Notes: a model not told the origin generated them from the sequence alone. 64,000 nt of DNA from Alkalihalobacillus sp. CinArs1 (GCF_947387515.1 NZ_CANDOB010000001.1:496001-560000), one strand, 5' to 3'; positions 35,964-45,777 are shown, numbered from the stretch's first letter. Translations and numbers: made by a program.

Positions 35964-36503
35964 TGCGACGTGTGTGCTCCATAAATCTTTAATTTGCTCT
36001 GTTAACACTGGTGTATGCTTCACGATGCTCTCAGCGATCACCGAATCTGAAATTGCTGTTTGTACAGTTTCATTTGGGAAAAGAGCTGCAAGAAAAAGGA
36101 AGAGAAATACAACGATATAGACTTCCACAAATCCAAGCAAACCTCCTAGCCAGCCATTAACTGTTTTTAATATTGGAAGTTCAGCCAGGAAGTCCAGCAT
36201 CGATCCAATAATTTGCATCACGATTTTGGTAGCAAAGAACAAGAGCGCGAAAGCTATTCCACTGTAATATGTAGCTTCCAAATTTATTGCGTCGAACACC
36301 ATTGCTGAAGCAGACGCTTCGCCGCCTAGTGATGGATAAGGTATCCAGAGCTTAAGATGAGGTGCAAGGTCACGGAAGTATGCATACGCAACGATAAACG
36401 ATACAATAAAACCAGTTAAGTGGACCACTTGTAGGATCAATCCTCTACGCAAGCCAACTAAAAATCCACTCACTAGTATTATCAAAAGAATTAGATCAAC
36501 CAT
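35961..36503 (-). CDS. yshB: CvpA-family membrane protein (YshB)
   Basis: The 180-residue protein has four transmembrane segments and the CvpA start DLILLIILVSGFLVGLRRGLI, with LNGWLGGLLGF-like VNGWLGGLLGFVEVYIV near the third segment. The family is linked to colicin V production in E. coli and to envelope stress; its role in bacilli is unclear. It is six bases after zapA, so probably co-transcribed, as in B. subtilis. Confidence 0.9.
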   Translation of the reverse strand: MVDLILLIILVSGFLVGLRRGLILQVVHLTGFIVSFIVAYAYFRDLAPHLKLWIPYPSLGGEASASAMVFDAINLEATYYSGIAFALLFFATKIVMQIIGSMLDFLAELPILKTVNGWLGGLLGFVEVYIVVFLFLFLAALFPNETVQTAISDSVIAESIVKHTPVLTEQIKDLWSTHVA

Positions 36504-36509
36504 CTTACG

Positions 36510-36770
36510 TTATTCCTCTTCTCTAAGTTTTTTCTTCAAATCTTCAAGTTCCTTTTTAATCATCACATATTCGTTAACTATATTTACTGCAGTCAATACC
36601 GCTAGTCGTTTTGTATCGAGATAGGGATTCATGCCCTTTATTTCACGCATCTTCTCATCGACTATAGTAGAGACTTCTTGAATATGTTGATGACTTTTAT
36701 CGCCAACTATTTTATATTGTTCACCATAGATATCCACTGTAGTGCGAACTTTATCATGACTATCTGTCAC
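36510..36770 (-). CDS. zapA: Cell division protein ZapA
   Basis: ZapA binds FtsZ and promotes filament bundling at the septum. The 86-residue protein reads TTVDIYGEQYKIVGD, EVSTIVDEKMREI, NPYLDTKRLAVLTAVNIVNEY and a C-terminal coiled coil rich in Lys/Glu. Start choice: the GTG at 36770 is eight bases from AGGAGG; a TTG one codon earlier is five bases away and also possible. It is divergent from rnhC. Confidence 0.93.
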   Translation of the reverse strand: MTDSHDKVRTTVDIYGEQYKIVGDKSHQHIQEVSTIVDEKMREIKGMNPYLDTKRLAVLTAVNIVNEYVMIKKELEDLKKKLREEE

Positions 36771-36851
36771 CAAATAAGCCTCCTATCATGAGAAAGAATC
36801 CTAACTTGTATCATATCACGAAAATAAGTTGTTGAAAAATAAATTGGATAA

Positions 36852-36880
36852 TTCTTGTTGTAGGTACAGTCTGCTATAAT
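36852..36880 (+). promoter_or_regulatory. SigA-type promoter of rnhC
   Basis: TTCTTG, a 17-base spacer and TATAAT lie 35 bases upstream of the rnhC start. Confidence 0.72.
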
Positions 36881-36914
36881 AGGTTGCAGTATAGCTAGAA
36901 AAGGGAGTTTTTAT

Positions 36915-37862
36915 ATGTCACAGGTAGTAATAACTGTATTACCATCCATTATGACGGAAATGAAAAATAAATACAACAGCATGTTAACCGATAAACAACC
37001 GCCAGGAAGCGTTTTTGTAGCTAAGTTGCCTTCCTGTACTATTACAGCATACCGATCAGGTAAAGTTCTGTTTCAAGGTGCGGGGGCTGAAACAGAAGCA
37101 AAACCATGGCAGTCTGCAGACGCTCCTTCACCTAAGAAGAAATCAGCTAAGAAAGTCTGTGACCATCAATACGCACCACCCTCTACCATCTCATCGTTAT
37201 CTGCGATCGGAAGTGATGAAGTTGGCACAGGAGATTTCTTTGGACCGATGACGGTCGTGGCAGCATTTGTAGATAAAAAGCAAATGCCTCTATTAAAAGA
37301 ATTAGGGGTACGAGACTCAAAAGGAATGAAAGATCCAGAGATTATCGAAATTGCTAAAAATCTGATTAAGACGATTCCATATAGCCTGCTTATTCTCCCT
37401 AATGAAAAATACAATGCAATGCAGAGAAAAGGGATGAACCAGGGTAAAATGAAGGCTTTACTACATAATCAAGCCATTCAAAACGTTCAGAAAAAAGTCC
37501 CTTCATATGATGCGATTCTCGTCGATCAATTTGCTAAACCAGAAGTATACTTCAATTACTTAAAAGGACAGCCTACGATCGTTAAAGATTCGGTATATTT
37601 TGCCACAAAAGCCGAAGAACTTCATCTAGCGGTTGCGGCAGCATCGATCATAGCAAGGTACTCCTTCGTTATGGAAATGAATCGCCTTGGCAAAGAAAAC
37701 AATGTGGAACTTCCAAAAGGAGCTGGTCCAGTCGTGGATCAGGCAGCAGCGAAATTAATTCAAAAGCACGGTGAAGATGTTCTAAATAAAGTTGCAAAAG
37801 TACATTTCGCTAATAGTCAGAAAGCTATAAAGCTAGTTGAAAAGGCAAAGAGATCTAAATAA
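36915..37862 (+). CDS. rnhC: Ribonuclease HIII
   Basis: RNase HIII cleaves the RNA strand of RNA-DNA hybrids, including primers and R-loops. The 315-residue protein has an N-terminal TBP-like substrate-binding domain (about 1-80) and an RNase H2-type catalytic domain with Asp101-Glu102 in GSDEVGTGDFFGP, LVDQFAKPEVY and EELHLAVAAASIIARY. The ATG has AAAGGGAG upstream. It has its own promoter and terminator, divergent from zapA. Confidence 0.97.
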   Translation: MSQVVITVLPSIMTEMKNKYNSMLTDKQPPGSVFVAKLPSCTITAYRSGKVLFQGAGAETEAKPWQSADAPSPKKKSAKKVCDHQYAPPSTISSLSAIGSDEVGTGDFFGPMTVVAAFVDKKQMPLLKELGVRDSKGMKDPEIIEIAKNLIKTIPYSLLILPNEKYNAMQRKGMNQGKMKALLHNQAIQNVQKKVPSYDAILVDQFAKPEVYFNYLKGQPTIVKDSVYFATKAEELHLAVAAASIIARYSFVMEMNRLGKENNVELPKGAGPVVDQAAAKLIQKHGEDVLNKVAKVHFANSQKAIKLVEKAKRSK

Positions 37863-37865
37863 GAC

Positions 37866-37899
37866 AAAAGAGCTGAAATCTATTTTCAGCTCTTTTTTT
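37866..37899 (+). terminator. rnhC terminator
   Basis: A 13-bp perfect stem (37866-37878 with 37884-37896) ends in a run of seven T on the plus strand. Confidence 0.93.
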
Positions 37900-37985
37900 A
37901 TTCTATCTACAGTATCCACAGAGATGTAATACCCATCTCATTTTACAATATACTGGAAGTAGTGCAAAAAAGACTGGAGGAGGAT

Positions 37986-38360
37986 ATGATGGGAATTACG
38001 TTCATTAAATTAGCAGCTGTGTACCTATTGATCGGTGTTGGGATAGGGATATTTATGGAGATGGCACATGACCATACCCTAGCAGGTTTACATGCGCATG
38101 TTAATTTAGTTGGTTGGGCAACAATGGCTGCCTTCGGCTTGATCTACCACCAATTCGATATTTCCAACAACCTTATGGCAAAGCTTCATTTTTGGCTGTT
38201 CAACCTATCCCTTCCTTTATTCATGCTAGGTCTTGGTTTCCTGCTCTATGGAAACGATTCTCTAATCCTACTCGTTATGATCGGGAGCTTTGTTTTGTTT
38301 CTATCGATCGTCTTTTTTGTAATCAATGTTCTTAAAAACCTTAAAGCATCTTCTACCTGA
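37986..38360 (+). CDS. Small membrane protein resembling heme-copper oxidase subunit I fragments
   Basis: The 124-residue protein has four transmembrane segments. The segment DHTLAGLHAHVNLVGWATMA contains the H-x-H-x-N-L-x-G-W motif seen in small proteins annotated as cytochrome oxidase subunit I-like, and LIYHQF adds another histidine. It is too short for an oxidase subunit and no other subunit gene is near. Heme or copper binding is inferred from the histidines only. GGAGGAGG precedes ATGs at 37986 and 37989; the first was chosen. Confidence 0.65.
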   Translation: MMGITFIKLAAVYLLIGVGIGIFMEMAHDHTLAGLHAHVNLVGWATMAAFGLIYHQFDISNNLMAKLHFWLFNLSLPLFMLGLGFLLYGNDSLILLVMIGSFVLFLSIVFFVINVLKNLKASST

Positions 38361-38369
38361 TACCATGAA

Positions 38370-38400
38370 AAGGGCTGTCGAGAATTACTCGACAGCCCTT
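38370..38400. terminator. Terminator between the converging genes at 38360 and pheT
   Basis: A 13-bp perfect stem (38370-38382 with 38388-38400) with loop AATTA is followed by TTTTC on the minus strand and by GAGTTT on the plus strand. Confidence 0.9.
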
Positions 38401-38422
38401 GAGTTTAAAAGAGATGAAGTAT

Positions 38423-40834
38423 TTAGCTACGTAACGCCGCTCCAAACTGCTCTTCGACAGCTTGTAGTACGCGATCGTGTGCACTCTTCACTTCTTCTTC
38501 AGTTAGCGTTTGTTCTGGGTTGTAGTATCTTAATGAGAAGGCAAGCGACTTCTTACCTTCCTCTAAATGCTCACCTTGATACACATCGAATAAATTGATA
38601 TCGACTAGCTTGCTTCCACCAGCGCCTTGAATAACATTTTTTACTTCGGACGCTTCGAGCATCTCATCAACAACTAATGCAACATCACGTGTTACCGATG
38701 GAAAACGAGGAAGTTTCGCGTATTTAAGATGCTCCACGTTTGCAGTTAACATCTTCTCAAGGTTTACTTCAAACACAAACGTTTCTTTCAAATCTAGTTC
38801 CTTTTCAACTTCTGGATGAAGTTGACCAAGATAGCCGATTGCCTCACCGTCGAGATGAACAGCTGCCGTTCTTCCAGGATGTAGCTTAGGCTCTTGAGCA
38901 CGAACAAAAGAAAGACGATCTTGAAGTCCGAGGTCAACCGCTAGTTCTTCCACTACTCCTTTCATTACAAAGAAGTCCGCAGGCTTTTTCTCTTTCTGCC
39001 AAGGATGCTCTTGCCATAAACCAGTCATTACCCCCGCAAGATGTTCTTCCTCTTTCGGAAGCTCTGATCCTGATGGTAAGAAGACTGATGCCGTTTCATA
39101 TAGTGCAATATTCTCAAGCTGGCGATTGATATTATATTGAGCAGCTTCAAGAAGATGTGGTAATAAGCTCGTTCTTAGCTCACTACGCTCCTCACTCATT
39201 GGCATAGCTAAACGAATTGCTTCAGGTGATTCGTCTGAGAAGAAAACACGTTTTGCTGGAGATGTTAAGGAATAGGTTACTGCTTGATAAAGTCCAGCTC
39301 CTTCAAGCATGCGACGAACACGACGTCTTTTTACTTGATAATCCGTTAACTGTCCAGGTGTGCTTTCTGTAATTGGAAGGGTAGCTGGTACATTGTCATA
39401 CCCATATAAACGACCAACTTCCTCGATCAAGTCTTCCGTAATCGTAATATCTGGACGACGTGGAGGAACTTGAACGGTAAACGTTCCACCGAAATTTTTA
39501 TAAGAAAATTGCAGGCGATCGAAAATAGCCGCAACTTCTGATTCCGAAATCTCAGTCCCTAATACTTGATTGATTCTAGCTACTTCAACACTTACATCTT
39601 TCGCTTCAACGTGACGAGCTCCTTGCTCAGCAACACCTCTTAAAACCGTTCCGCCTGCAAGGTCCTGTATTAGCTGTGCTGCTCGTTCGCTTGCTGGAAC
39701 AACGCGATTGCGGTCGATGCCTTTTTCAAAACGAGAACTTGAATCACTCCGCAACCCTAGATCTTTTGAAGACTTACGTACGAGCTTGCTATTAAAATAA
39801 GCAGCCTCAAGCAAAACAGTCGTAGTATCTCCTTGAACTTCAGAATCAGCTCCGCCCATCACACCTGCAACTGCTACAGGAGTATGACCGTTCGTAATAA
39901 CGAGATGATCACTCGATAACGTCCGCTCTGTATCATCGAGCGTTACGATTTTCTCTTCTTGTTTCGCACGTCGAATCATGACTTCTTTTGATCCAAAACG
40001 GTCATAGTCAAAAGCATGAAGCGGTTGACCATACTCGAGTAATACGAAGTTTGTGATATCCACCACATTGTTGATCGGTCTGATTCCAGCAGAAACAAGT
40101 CTGTTTACAAGCCACTGCGGGGAAGGTTGTACGGTAACATCTTTGATGATCGTCGCGCCATAGTATGGAGCGTCCTCTTCATCTTCAATCCGGACTGACA
40201 CATGATTCTCAGCACTTTCTTCTGAACGAACAAGTTCAGGTGATGGCAGTGAGATCGGACGGTTCAATACTGCGCCTACTTCATACGCTACACCGATCAT
40301 ATTCATTGCGTCTGCACGGTTTGGCGTTAATCCTAGCTCAAGGATCGTGTCGTTAAGGTTTAAGTATTCTAGAGCATCTTCACCAGGTGTTACCTCGTCA
40401 CTGAATACAAAGATTCCTTCAGCATATTCTTTTTGAACGAGCTTACTTTCTACACCAAGTTCCTGTAGAGAGCAGATCATTCCGTGCGAAGGTTCTCCAC
40501 GAAGTTTCGCCTTTTTGATTTTGAAGTTTCCTGGGAGAACAGCCCCCACTTTTGCGACAGCAACATACTGATCTTTCGCCACATTTGGTGCACCACAAAT
40601 AATTTGGACAGGCTCTTCTTCTCCGATATCCACTTTACAAACAGAAAGTTTATCGGCATCAGGATGTGAAGCGCACTCAAGTACATGACCGATCACTACG
40701 CCTTTGATCCCTTTGTTCAAACTTTCAACTGTTTCAACTTCAATACCGCCTTTGGTAATCAGTTCAGCTAATTCATCAGCTGAATATCCTTCAATGTCTA
40801 CATACTGACTTAGCCAATTTAATGATACGAGCAT
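38423..40834 (-). CDS. pheT: Phenylalanyl-tRNA synthetase beta subunit
   Basis: PheT binds tRNA and edits mischarged tyrosine in the alpha2-beta2 enzyme. The 803-residue protein has an EMAP-like tRNA-binding domain (about 40-150), a B3/B4 editing domain, a B5 domain and a C-terminal FDX-ACB domain (about 710-803, [18 protein letters not shown]). The ATG follows AAGGAGG, 18 bases after pheS. Expression should follow the T-box upstream of pheS. Confidence 0.97.
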   Translation of the reverse strand: MLVSLNWLSQYVDIEGYSADELAELITKGGIEVETVESLNKGIKGVVIGHVLECASHPDADKLSVCKVDIGEEEPVQIICGAPNVAKDQYVAVAKVGAVLPGNFKIKKAKLRGEPSHGMICSLQELGVESKLVQKEYAEGIFVFSDEVTPGEDALEYLNLNDTILELGLTPNRADAMNMIGVAYEVGAVLNRPISLPSPELVRSEESAENHVSVRIEDEEDAPYYGATIIKDVTVQPSPQWLVNRLVSAGIRPINNVVDITNFVLLEYGQPLHAFDYDRFGSKEVMIRRAKQEEKIVTLDDTERTLSSDHLVITNGHTPVAVAGVMGGADSEVQGDTTTVLLEAAYFNSKLVRKSSKDLGLRSDSSSRFEKGIDRNRVVPASERAAQLIQDLAGGTVLRGVAEQGARHVEAKDVSVEVARINQVLGTEISESEVAAIFDRLQFSYKNFGGTFTVQVPPRRPDITITEDLIEEVGRLYGYDNVPATLPITESTPGQLTDYQVKRRRVRRMLEGAGLYQAVTYSLTSPAKRVFFSDESPEAIRLAMPMSEERSELRTSLLPHLLEAAQYNINRQLENIALYETASVFLPSGSELPKEEEHLAGVMTGLWQEHPWQKEKKPADFFVMKGVVEELAVDLGLQDRLSFVRAQEPKLHPGRTAAVHLDGEAIGYLGQLHPEVEKELDLKETFVFEVNLEKMLTANVEHLKYAKLPRFPSVTRDVALVVDEMLEASEVKNVIQGAGGSKLVDINLFDVYQGEHLEEGKKSLAFSLRYYNPEQTLTEEEVKSAHDRVLQAVEEQFGAALRS

Positions 40835-40852
40835 TGTTTCTCCTCCTTACGC

Positions 40853-41887
40853 TTATATATGATTGAACTGCTTGATAAATCTGCTGTCATTTGTATAGAA
40901 GTGACGAATGTCATCGATGCCATATTTGAGCATTGCAATTCTTTCAGGCCCCATACCAAAAGCAAAGCCGGTCACTTTCTCAGGGTCGAATCCAGACATA
41001 CGGAGCACATTTGGATGTACCATTCCGCCACCTAAAATTTCAATCCATCCAGTCCCCTTACAAACTGAACATCCGCTTCCACCACAGTTGAAGCATGAAA
41101 TATCCATCTCTACAGATGGTTCAGTGAACGGGAAGAAGCTCGGACGCAGACGAATTTCTCTTTCTTCACCAAACATCTTTTTAGCAAAAGCTTGAAGTAC
41201 CCCTTTAAGGTCACTCATGCGAACGTCTTCCCCGACCATAAGTCCTTCGATTTGCATGAATTGATGAGAGTGAGTCGCATCATCCGTGTCTCGTCGATAA
41301 ACTTTACCTGGAACGATAATTTTTACCGGTCCTTCTCCGTTTAACTTCTCCATTGTTCTTGCCTGCATCGGTGAAGTATGCGTACGAAGTAACGTTTCTT
41401 CTGTCACATAGAAAGAGTCTTGCATGTCACGAGCTGGGTGATCTTTAGGCAAGTTCAACGCTTCAAAGTTATAATAATCTGTTTCCACTTCAGGACCTTC
41501 TGCAATAGAGAAGCCCATACCGAGGAAGAGATCCTCAATCTCCTCGATCACTCTCGTTAACGGGTGATGGTTTCCTTTATTGACAGGACGACCTGGTAAT
41601 GTAATATCGATGGTCTCTTGCTTTAACTTTTCCTCAACAGCTGCTTTTTCCATCACCTGTGTTTTCTCATCAAGTTTTTCAGAGATCGCTGCGCGAATTT
41701 CGTTAGCCAGCTGTCCCATCTTCGGACGTTCTTCAGCAGAAAGTTTTCCCATACCTCTTAAAATTTCTGTGATCGGTCCTTTTTTTCCAAGGTATGCTAC
41801 ACGAATATCTTGCAATTCCTTCATTGAAGAAGCAGATTCAATTTGAGACAATGCTTCTTCTTTAAGTGTTTGTAACCGTTCTTCCAT
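40853..41887 (-). CDS. pheS: Phenylalanyl-tRNA synthetase alpha subunit
   Basis: PheS is the catalytic subunit, charging tRNA-Phe. The 344-residue class II synthetase shows an N-terminal coiled coil, motif 1 ([18 protein letters not shown]), motif 2 ([18 protein letters not shown]) and motif 3 ([18 protein letters not shown]). The start at 41887 (MEERLQTL) matches the B. subtilis N terminus and is eight bases from GGAGG; a second ATG directly before it is also possible. The gene is preceded by a T-box leader. Confidence 0.96.
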   Translation of the reverse strand: MEERLQTLKEEALSQIESASSMKELQDIRVAYLGKKGPITEILRGMGKLSAEERPKMGQLANEIRAAISEKLDEKTQVMEKAAVEEKLKQETIDITLPGRPVNKGNHHPLTRVIEEIEDLFLGMGFSIAEGPEVETDYYNFEALNLPKDHPARDMQDSFYVTEETLLRTHTSPMQARTMEKLNGEGPVKIIVPGKVYRRDTDDATHSHQFMQIEGLMVGEDVRMSDLKGVLQAFAKKMFGEEREIRLRPSFFPFTEPSVEMDISCFNCGGSGCSVCKGTGWIEILGGGMVHPNVLRMSGFDPEKVTGFAFGMGPERIAMLKYGIDDIRHFYTNDSRFIKQFNHI

Positions 41888-41974
41888 CATTTTTACCTCC
41901 ATTTCAATCTTTGTAAAAAATACCCACTTCAGTTTGTACAACACAATTGTGACAACCTTACTCGTTTAAAAAAC

Positions 41975-42215
41975 AAAAAAATCCTCGCCCCACGGAAAGG
42001 GGCGAAGATTTGAGTTCGCGGTACCACCCTAATTCACTGATATGTAACATCAGCCTTGGTAAACGATAACGGTTCATAACCGGTCCGCTTTTGGGTATCA
42101 AGCGGCAACTCCAGAGTGAATTCAAAAGCGTTCCTATAGAAATGCTCTCAGTCAAGGCATTTCCTCCCTTAATAGGAAGAGGCAATTTACTACTCTCTAT
42201 CATTGTTTTTAATAT
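41975..42215 (-). ncRNA. T-box leader of pheST
   Basis: The minus strand has the T-box core GGGTGGTACCGCG (42017-42029), followed by a terminator hairpin (AAATCTTCGCCCC pairing with GGGGCGAGGATTT) and seven T at 41975-42012. The upstream part contains GAGAGCATTTC and a probable Phe specifier TTC followed by A at 42118-42120. Uncharged tRNA-Phe should favour antitermination. The leader fills most of the gap between ysgA and pheS; no other gene is seen there. Confidence 0.92.
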
Positions 42216-42266
42216 AATGAAGTTCTTTATAATTATAGAAAAAAAACGCTCAGTCTGCAAGCATGA

Positions 42267-43016
42267 TTATGAAGGCATCAACCCGTACATAAGGATTCCG
42301 GCAGCAACAGCTACATTCAATGATTCAGCCCCACCGTAGATCGGAATATACACCTTGTCATGAGCAAGTTCTTGGAGTTCTTTTGAAACGCCGTTCGCTT
42401 CATTCCCCATAATCACAGCAAACTGCTCTGGACCCTGTAACTGATGATAAGGAGTTCCACCGCTAACTTCCGTTGCGTAAACCGAAACACCAGCATCCTT
42501 TAAGTCTTTCACGGCGTGGCGCAGATCTACTTTTTTTATAGGGATGTGAAAAAGCGATCCTTGAGTAGAACGCAGTACCTTACTGTTATAAAGGTCCACT
42601 GTTCCATGACCAAGCAACACACCATCATATCCTGCGCTATGTGCTGTACGAATGATCGTACCTAAATTACCTGGATCTTGAATTGCATCTAAGAGAATAA
42701 ACTTTCCGGTTTCTGCTAAACTTGATTCAGACATTTTACAAACAGCCAAAATGCCCTGTGGTGTTTCAGTTGCAGTTAATTCTTTCATCACTTTATCAGT
42801 AACAGTATAGACGGCTGGTCGATCTTTAAACAGATCAATCTCGAAATCAGTGCTTTCTGAAATTATGATTTCTTGCACGAGCGCATTTGCTCTCGCTGCT
42901 TCTTCGATAATATGAGGTCCCTCGATTAGAAACGAAGATGCTTTCTCTCGTCCTTTTTTCGTCTGTAGCTTTTTCCAGTCTTTCACTTTTTGATTTTTCA
43001 CAGATTCAATAAGCAT
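42267..43016 (-). CDS. ysgA: TrmH/SpoU-family RNA methyltransferase (YsgA)
   Basis: The 249-residue SPOUT enzyme is predicted to 2'-O-methylate rRNA or tRNA. It has an N-terminal substrate-binding domain (KDWKKLQTKKGREKASSFLIEG) and the knotted SAM-binding domain with LDAIQDPGNLGTIIRTA, IMGNEANGVSKE and IYGGAESLNVAVAAGI. The start at 43016 is six bases from AAGGAG; an earlier ATG overlaps that site. It is divergent from sspI, as in B. subtilis. The modified nucleotide is not known. Confidence 0.93.
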   Translation of the reverse strand: MLIESVKNQKVKDWKKLQTKKGREKASSFLIEGPHIIEEAARANALVQEIIISESTDFEIDLFKDRPAVYTVTDKVMKELTATETPQGILAVCKMSESSLAETGKFILLDAIQDPGNLGTIIRTAHSAGYDGVLLGHGTVDLYNSKVLRSTQGSLFHIPIKKVDLRHAVKDLKDAGVSVYATEVSGGTPYHQLQGPEQFAVIMGNEANGVSKELQELAHDKVYIPIYGGAESLNVAVAAGILMYGLMPS

Positions 43017-43081
43017 AGTGCTCTCCTTCATTTTTCAATGATTCCATTATAGACGCAAGATCGAGAAGATTCCAATACAAT

Positions 43082-43111
43082 TCATGAAATTCCATTCTTT
43101 CGTTCATACTA
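43082..43111 (+). promoter_or_regulatory. SigG promoter of sspI
   Basis: TCATG, an 18-base spacer and CATACTA fit the forespore SigG pattern (GCATR-18-CATAMTA) with one mismatch, 46 bases upstream of the sspI start. Confidence 0.78.
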
Positions 43112-43156
43112 AGATTGCTTGGTATACAAGCGAAAGAGAAAGGTGAGGTGGAAAGC

Positions 43157-43363
43157 ATGGACCTTAACTTAAGAAAAGCCATCCTTGCTAACGTATCTGG
43201 TAACAATGAGGATCAGATAGAGGCAACGATTCTCGATGCGATCCAAAGCGGTGAAGAAAAAATGTTACCAGGTCTTGGTGTCCTTTTCGAAGTCCTTTGG
43301 AAAGAAGCCCCTGAAGACGAGCGTCAGCAAATGCTCTCTTACATGGCTCAAGGCGTACAATAA
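43157..43363 (+). CDS. sspI: Small acid-soluble spore protein SspI
   Basis: SspI is a minor small acid-soluble protein made only in the forespore. The 68-residue protein reads [40 protein letters not shown] and ends QGVQ; this matches B. subtilis SspI closely. The ATG at 43157 follows GAGGTGG. A SigG-type promoter and a strong terminator make it a single-gene unit. Confidence 0.96.
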   Translation: MDLNLRKAILANVSGNNEDQIEATILDAIQSGEEKMLPGLGVLFEVLWKEAPEDERQQMLSYMAQGVQ

Positions 43364-43365
43364 GC

Positions 43366-43395
43366 AAAATCCGGTGGCAAAAGCCACCGGATTTT
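43366..43395 (+). terminator. sspI terminator
   Basis: A 13-bp perfect stem (43366-43378 with 43383-43395) with an AAAA loop follows the sspI stop; the T run is short. Confidence 0.88.
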
Positions 43396-43407
43396 GTGTT
43401 AGAAATG

Positions 43408-43529
43408 AAAAGCGGAAGGGGGCCGTCTAAATCCGCAGGGCGTTGGAGCCTTTGTGAATGAGACGATTTTTGTCTCAATCACAAAGGTGAAACGACCGGA
43501 GGATTTGGCCCGCTGTAGCTAGACATCGA
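43408..43529. repeat. Hairpin repeat element 1 (sspI-ysdC gap)
   Basis: The element begins AAAAGCGGAAGG and contains a central stem with 15 of 16 pairs (CCTTTGTGAATGAGAC with GTCTCAATCACAAAGG). It ends with GCTAGACATCG, complementary in part to the start. Element 2 next to it has the same layout, so the two are a diverged tandem pair. No coding frame is convincing. Confidence 0.75.
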
Positions 43530-43625
43530 AAAGCGGAGGGACCGTTTAGGCTCGACAAGCGCTGGAAGCTTTTATTTTACAAGCGCTCCAATGATTCCGT
43601 GTCTAAACGCGAAACTCCGCTTTTC
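43530..43625. repeat. Hairpin repeat element 2 (sspI-ysdC gap)
   Basis: A 10-bp perfect outer stem (43530-43539, AAAAGCGGAG, with 43616-43625) and an inner CGTTTAG/CTAAACG stem enclose the element. It ends exactly at the ysdC stop codon side. It resembles element 1 (AAAAGCGG, GCGYTGGA, CTAGAC/CTAAAC blocks in the same order). Confidence 0.75.
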
Positions 43626-44711
43626 TTAATTAAACGTAATTTCCTTCACCTTTTCATCATCTAATTTCTTAATGACTTCTACGATGAGGTTTACAGCGTT
43701 TTCGAAGTCGTCGCGGTGCAGGATTGCTGCGTGCGTGTGGATGTAGCGTGTTGCGATGGTGATGGAAAGTGCTGGTACACCGTTCGCAGTAAGGTGAATT
43801 TTACCAGAGTCCGTTCCTCCACCTGCAATTGCATCGAATTGGTAAGGAATGTTGTTCTCGTCAGCAGTATCGGTTACGAAGTCACGAAGTCCTTTGTGAC
43901 CAACCATAGATGCATCATACATGATGATTTGAGGACCTTTACCCATCTTCGACTGAGCATCTTTGTCTGATACCCCAGGTGTATCTCCGGCAATTCCTAC
44001 ATCAACAGCAAAACCGATATCAGGCTTGATCATGTTTGCTGCAGTTGTTGCTCCGCGGAGCCCAACTTCTTCTTGAACTGTTCCAACACCGTATACCGTG
44101 TTTGGATGATCTTCTCCTTTTAGTTTACGAAGCACCTCTATTGCAATGGCACAGCCAATACGGTTGTCCCAAGCTTTTGCCATCAGCATCTTTTCGTTGT
44201 TCATCACTGTGAATTCACAAACAGGGACGACAGAATCTCCAGGTTTAACCCCCCACTCCATCGCTTCTTCTTTGCTTGATGCGCCGATATCGATGAACAT
44301 GTCTTTTTTGTCGATCGATTTCTTACGCTGTTCTGCCGGAAGAATGTGAGGTGGCTTTGAACCGATAACACCCATGATGTTACCTTTTCTTGTCATAACA
44401 TTTACGCGCTGTGCAAGCATAACTTGCTCCCACCAGCCTCCAACTGTTTGGAACCATAGGAAACCTTTATCATCGATACGAGTCACCATGAACCCTATCT
44501 CATCAAGGTGACCAGCTACCATAATTTTAGGACCTTGCGCACTTCCCTTTTTCATTGCGATCAAGCTGCCGAGGTTATCGGTCATCATTTCATCAGCAAG
44601 TGGCTCAATATGTTTTCTCATAACGTCACGAGGTTCACGTTCGTTACCGGGTACGCCATTCGCATCAGTTAATTCTTTCAGCATCTGCAACGTTTCGTCT
44701 AGCTTCGTCAT
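43626..44711 (-). CDS. ysdC: M42-family aminopeptidase (YsdC)
   Basis: The 361-residue metallopeptidase belongs to the M42 group that forms tetrahedral dodecamers and trims short peptides. Metal-site and catalytic motifs are visible: [47 protein letters not shown] and [15 protein letters not shown]. The ATG at 44711 follows AAGGAGG and equals the B. subtilis length; the longer frame is not supported. Two hairpin repeats lie directly behind its stop. Confidence 0.95.
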   Translation of the reverse strand: MTKLDETLQMLKELTDANGVPGNEREPRDVMRKHIEPLADEMMTDNLGSLIAMKKGSAQGPKIMVAGHLDEIGFMVTRIDDKGFLWFQTVGGWWEQVMLAQRVNVMTRKGNIMGVIGSKPPHILPAEQRKKSIDKKDMFIDIGASSKEEAMEWGVKPGDSVVPVCEFTVMNNEKMLMAKAWDNRIGCAIAIEVLRKLKGEDHPNTVYGVGTVQEEVGLRGATTAANMIKPDIGFAVDVGIAGDTPGVSDKDAQSKMGKGPQIIMYDASMVGHKGLRDFVTDTADENNIPYQFDAIAGGGTDSGKIHLTANGVPALSITIATRYIHTHAAILHRDDFENAVNLIVEVIKKLDDEKVKEITFN

Positions 44712-44793
44712 ATGTAGTTCCTCCTTATATGTATCCATTCATTGTTCATTATAACGTTTTTAGAAATGTTACACAATTGAGAACGCTTTAGTT

Positions 44794-45288
44794 CTAATAG
44801 CCTTCATTTTGTCTTTGGTGGTTTATTTCGTTTTTCTTCAGGTAAGCATCTTCCATTTCACTAACACTTAAATCGAGTGTAGCCCCAAGCTGTAAATATT
44901 TTTCAAACAACTTTTTAAAATACTCCTCGGTTTGATTTTGCCCAAGAGCATCGATCGCATGATATACTTTTTGAAACGCATCAACAGGAGAACCGCTAGA
45001 ATCGAGCTGTTCATAATTTGTAATGTCGGAGATGCCAAGTTCAAGACCTAACGATAGTATAAAGTGAATACCGTCTACATATTCCTCTACTATCACATCT
45101 CTAGGAGCAGGCGATTTCGTACTCCAATACTTGAAACACCTCGTTTCATTAGCAAGCTCTCCCACTTCTACTTGTAAAGCGAGTAGCTTTCTATGAAACA
45201 ATAGGTCATTCTGTAGCTGATGTTCTTCTATGATTCGTTCGTCCAATGCTTTTTGAAGTTCAAACAAACGTTTAACGTTCAATCTCAT
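44794..45288 (-). CDS. Dimeric all-alpha dUTP diphosphatase
   Basis: The enzyme hydrolyses dUTP to dUMP, keeping uracil out of DNA. The 164-residue protein matches the dUTPase_2/MazG-like group: LFELQKALDERI, LALQVEVGELANETRCFKYW (metal-binding Glu residues), VEEYVDGIHFILSLGLELG. It is chromosomal here, not in a phage context. GAGAGG is close to the ATG; a TTG two codons later would have better spacing, so the exact start is uncertain by two residues. Divergent from ysdB. Confidence 0.92.
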   Translation of the reverse strand: MRLNVKRLFELQKALDERIIEEHQLQNDLLFHRKLLALQVEVGELANETRCFKYWSTKSPAPRDVIVEEYVDGIHFILSLGLELGISDITNYEQLDSSGSPVDAFQKVYHAIDALGQNQTEEYFKKLFEKYLQLGATLDLSVSEMEDAYLKKNEINHQRQNEGY

Positions 45289-45316
45289 CGTCCTCTCGTT
45301 AAATTAATTATTTTTT

Positions 45317-45342
45317 TGAAACCTTTCTTTATCATAAACGTA
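45317..45342 (+). promoter_or_regulatory. SigW promoter of ysdB
   Basis: TGAAAC, a 16-base spacer and CGTA match the SigW consensus exactly, 39 bases upstream of the ysdB ATG. Confidence 0.9.
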
Positions 45343-45380
45343 AACAGTAGTGAAGCATAGTGAAAACGAGGTGCTGCCAA

Positions 45381-45776
45381 ATGATTATTGTTCTGTTTCG
45401 ATTAGTTATTCTTGCTGCAATGGTACTTATCGCGTACTCAGTTATCCGTTTTTTAGCCGACCCTAAAAGAAAACTTGAAAAAGCCTACGATCATAAACAA
45501 TACTATTTTTTAGATGACACGTCGAACGTACGAAAGAATTTTCTCGTCACGTACAAAGGAGCCCTGTTTGAAGGAGAGAAGTACCTTGGTACGACCGATA
45601 ACTCCTTCGATATCATTACCATTTCTGTGAGCGTTAAGAATGCTTCTGAGTTATATTTGCTAGAGAAAGAAGATTTTTATTTCCTGGAAAAAGAAATGGA
45701 CTTGCGGTATCCATGTGCTGAAATCGAATGGAAAAGTCCAGTTAAAGAGTTTCTTCGTCATAGAGAAAATTCATAA
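45381..45776 (+). CDS. ysdB: SigW-regulon membrane-anchored protein YsdB
   Basis: The 131-residue protein has an N-terminal transmembrane helix (IIVLFRLVILAAMVLIAYSV) and a basic, mostly soluble domain with DPKRKLEKAYDHKQYYFLDD, VRKNFLVTYKGALFEGEKYL and AEIEWKSP, closely matching B. subtilis YsdB. It is thought to take part in resistance to envelope stress; mechanism unknown. The ATG at 45381 follows GAGGTG; a GTG seven codons upstream is less likely. It has a perfect SigW promoter and a single-gene unit. Confidence 0.92.
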   Translation: MIIVLFRLVILAAMVLIAYSVIRFLADPKRKLEKAYDHKQYYFLDDTSNVRKNFLVTYKGALFEGEKYLGTTDNSFDIITISVSVKNASELYLLEKEDFYFLEKEMDLRYPCAEIEWKSPVKEFLRHRENS

Positions 45777-45777
45777 T

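Noticed and set aside
41888-42260. A roughly 100-codon frame and the pheS extension upstream of pheS
   Set aside because: Both are shadows in the T-box leader.
43188-43478. Minus-strand 96-codon frame opposite sspI
   Set aside because: It is antisense to sspI and extends into hairpin element 1; no ribosome site.
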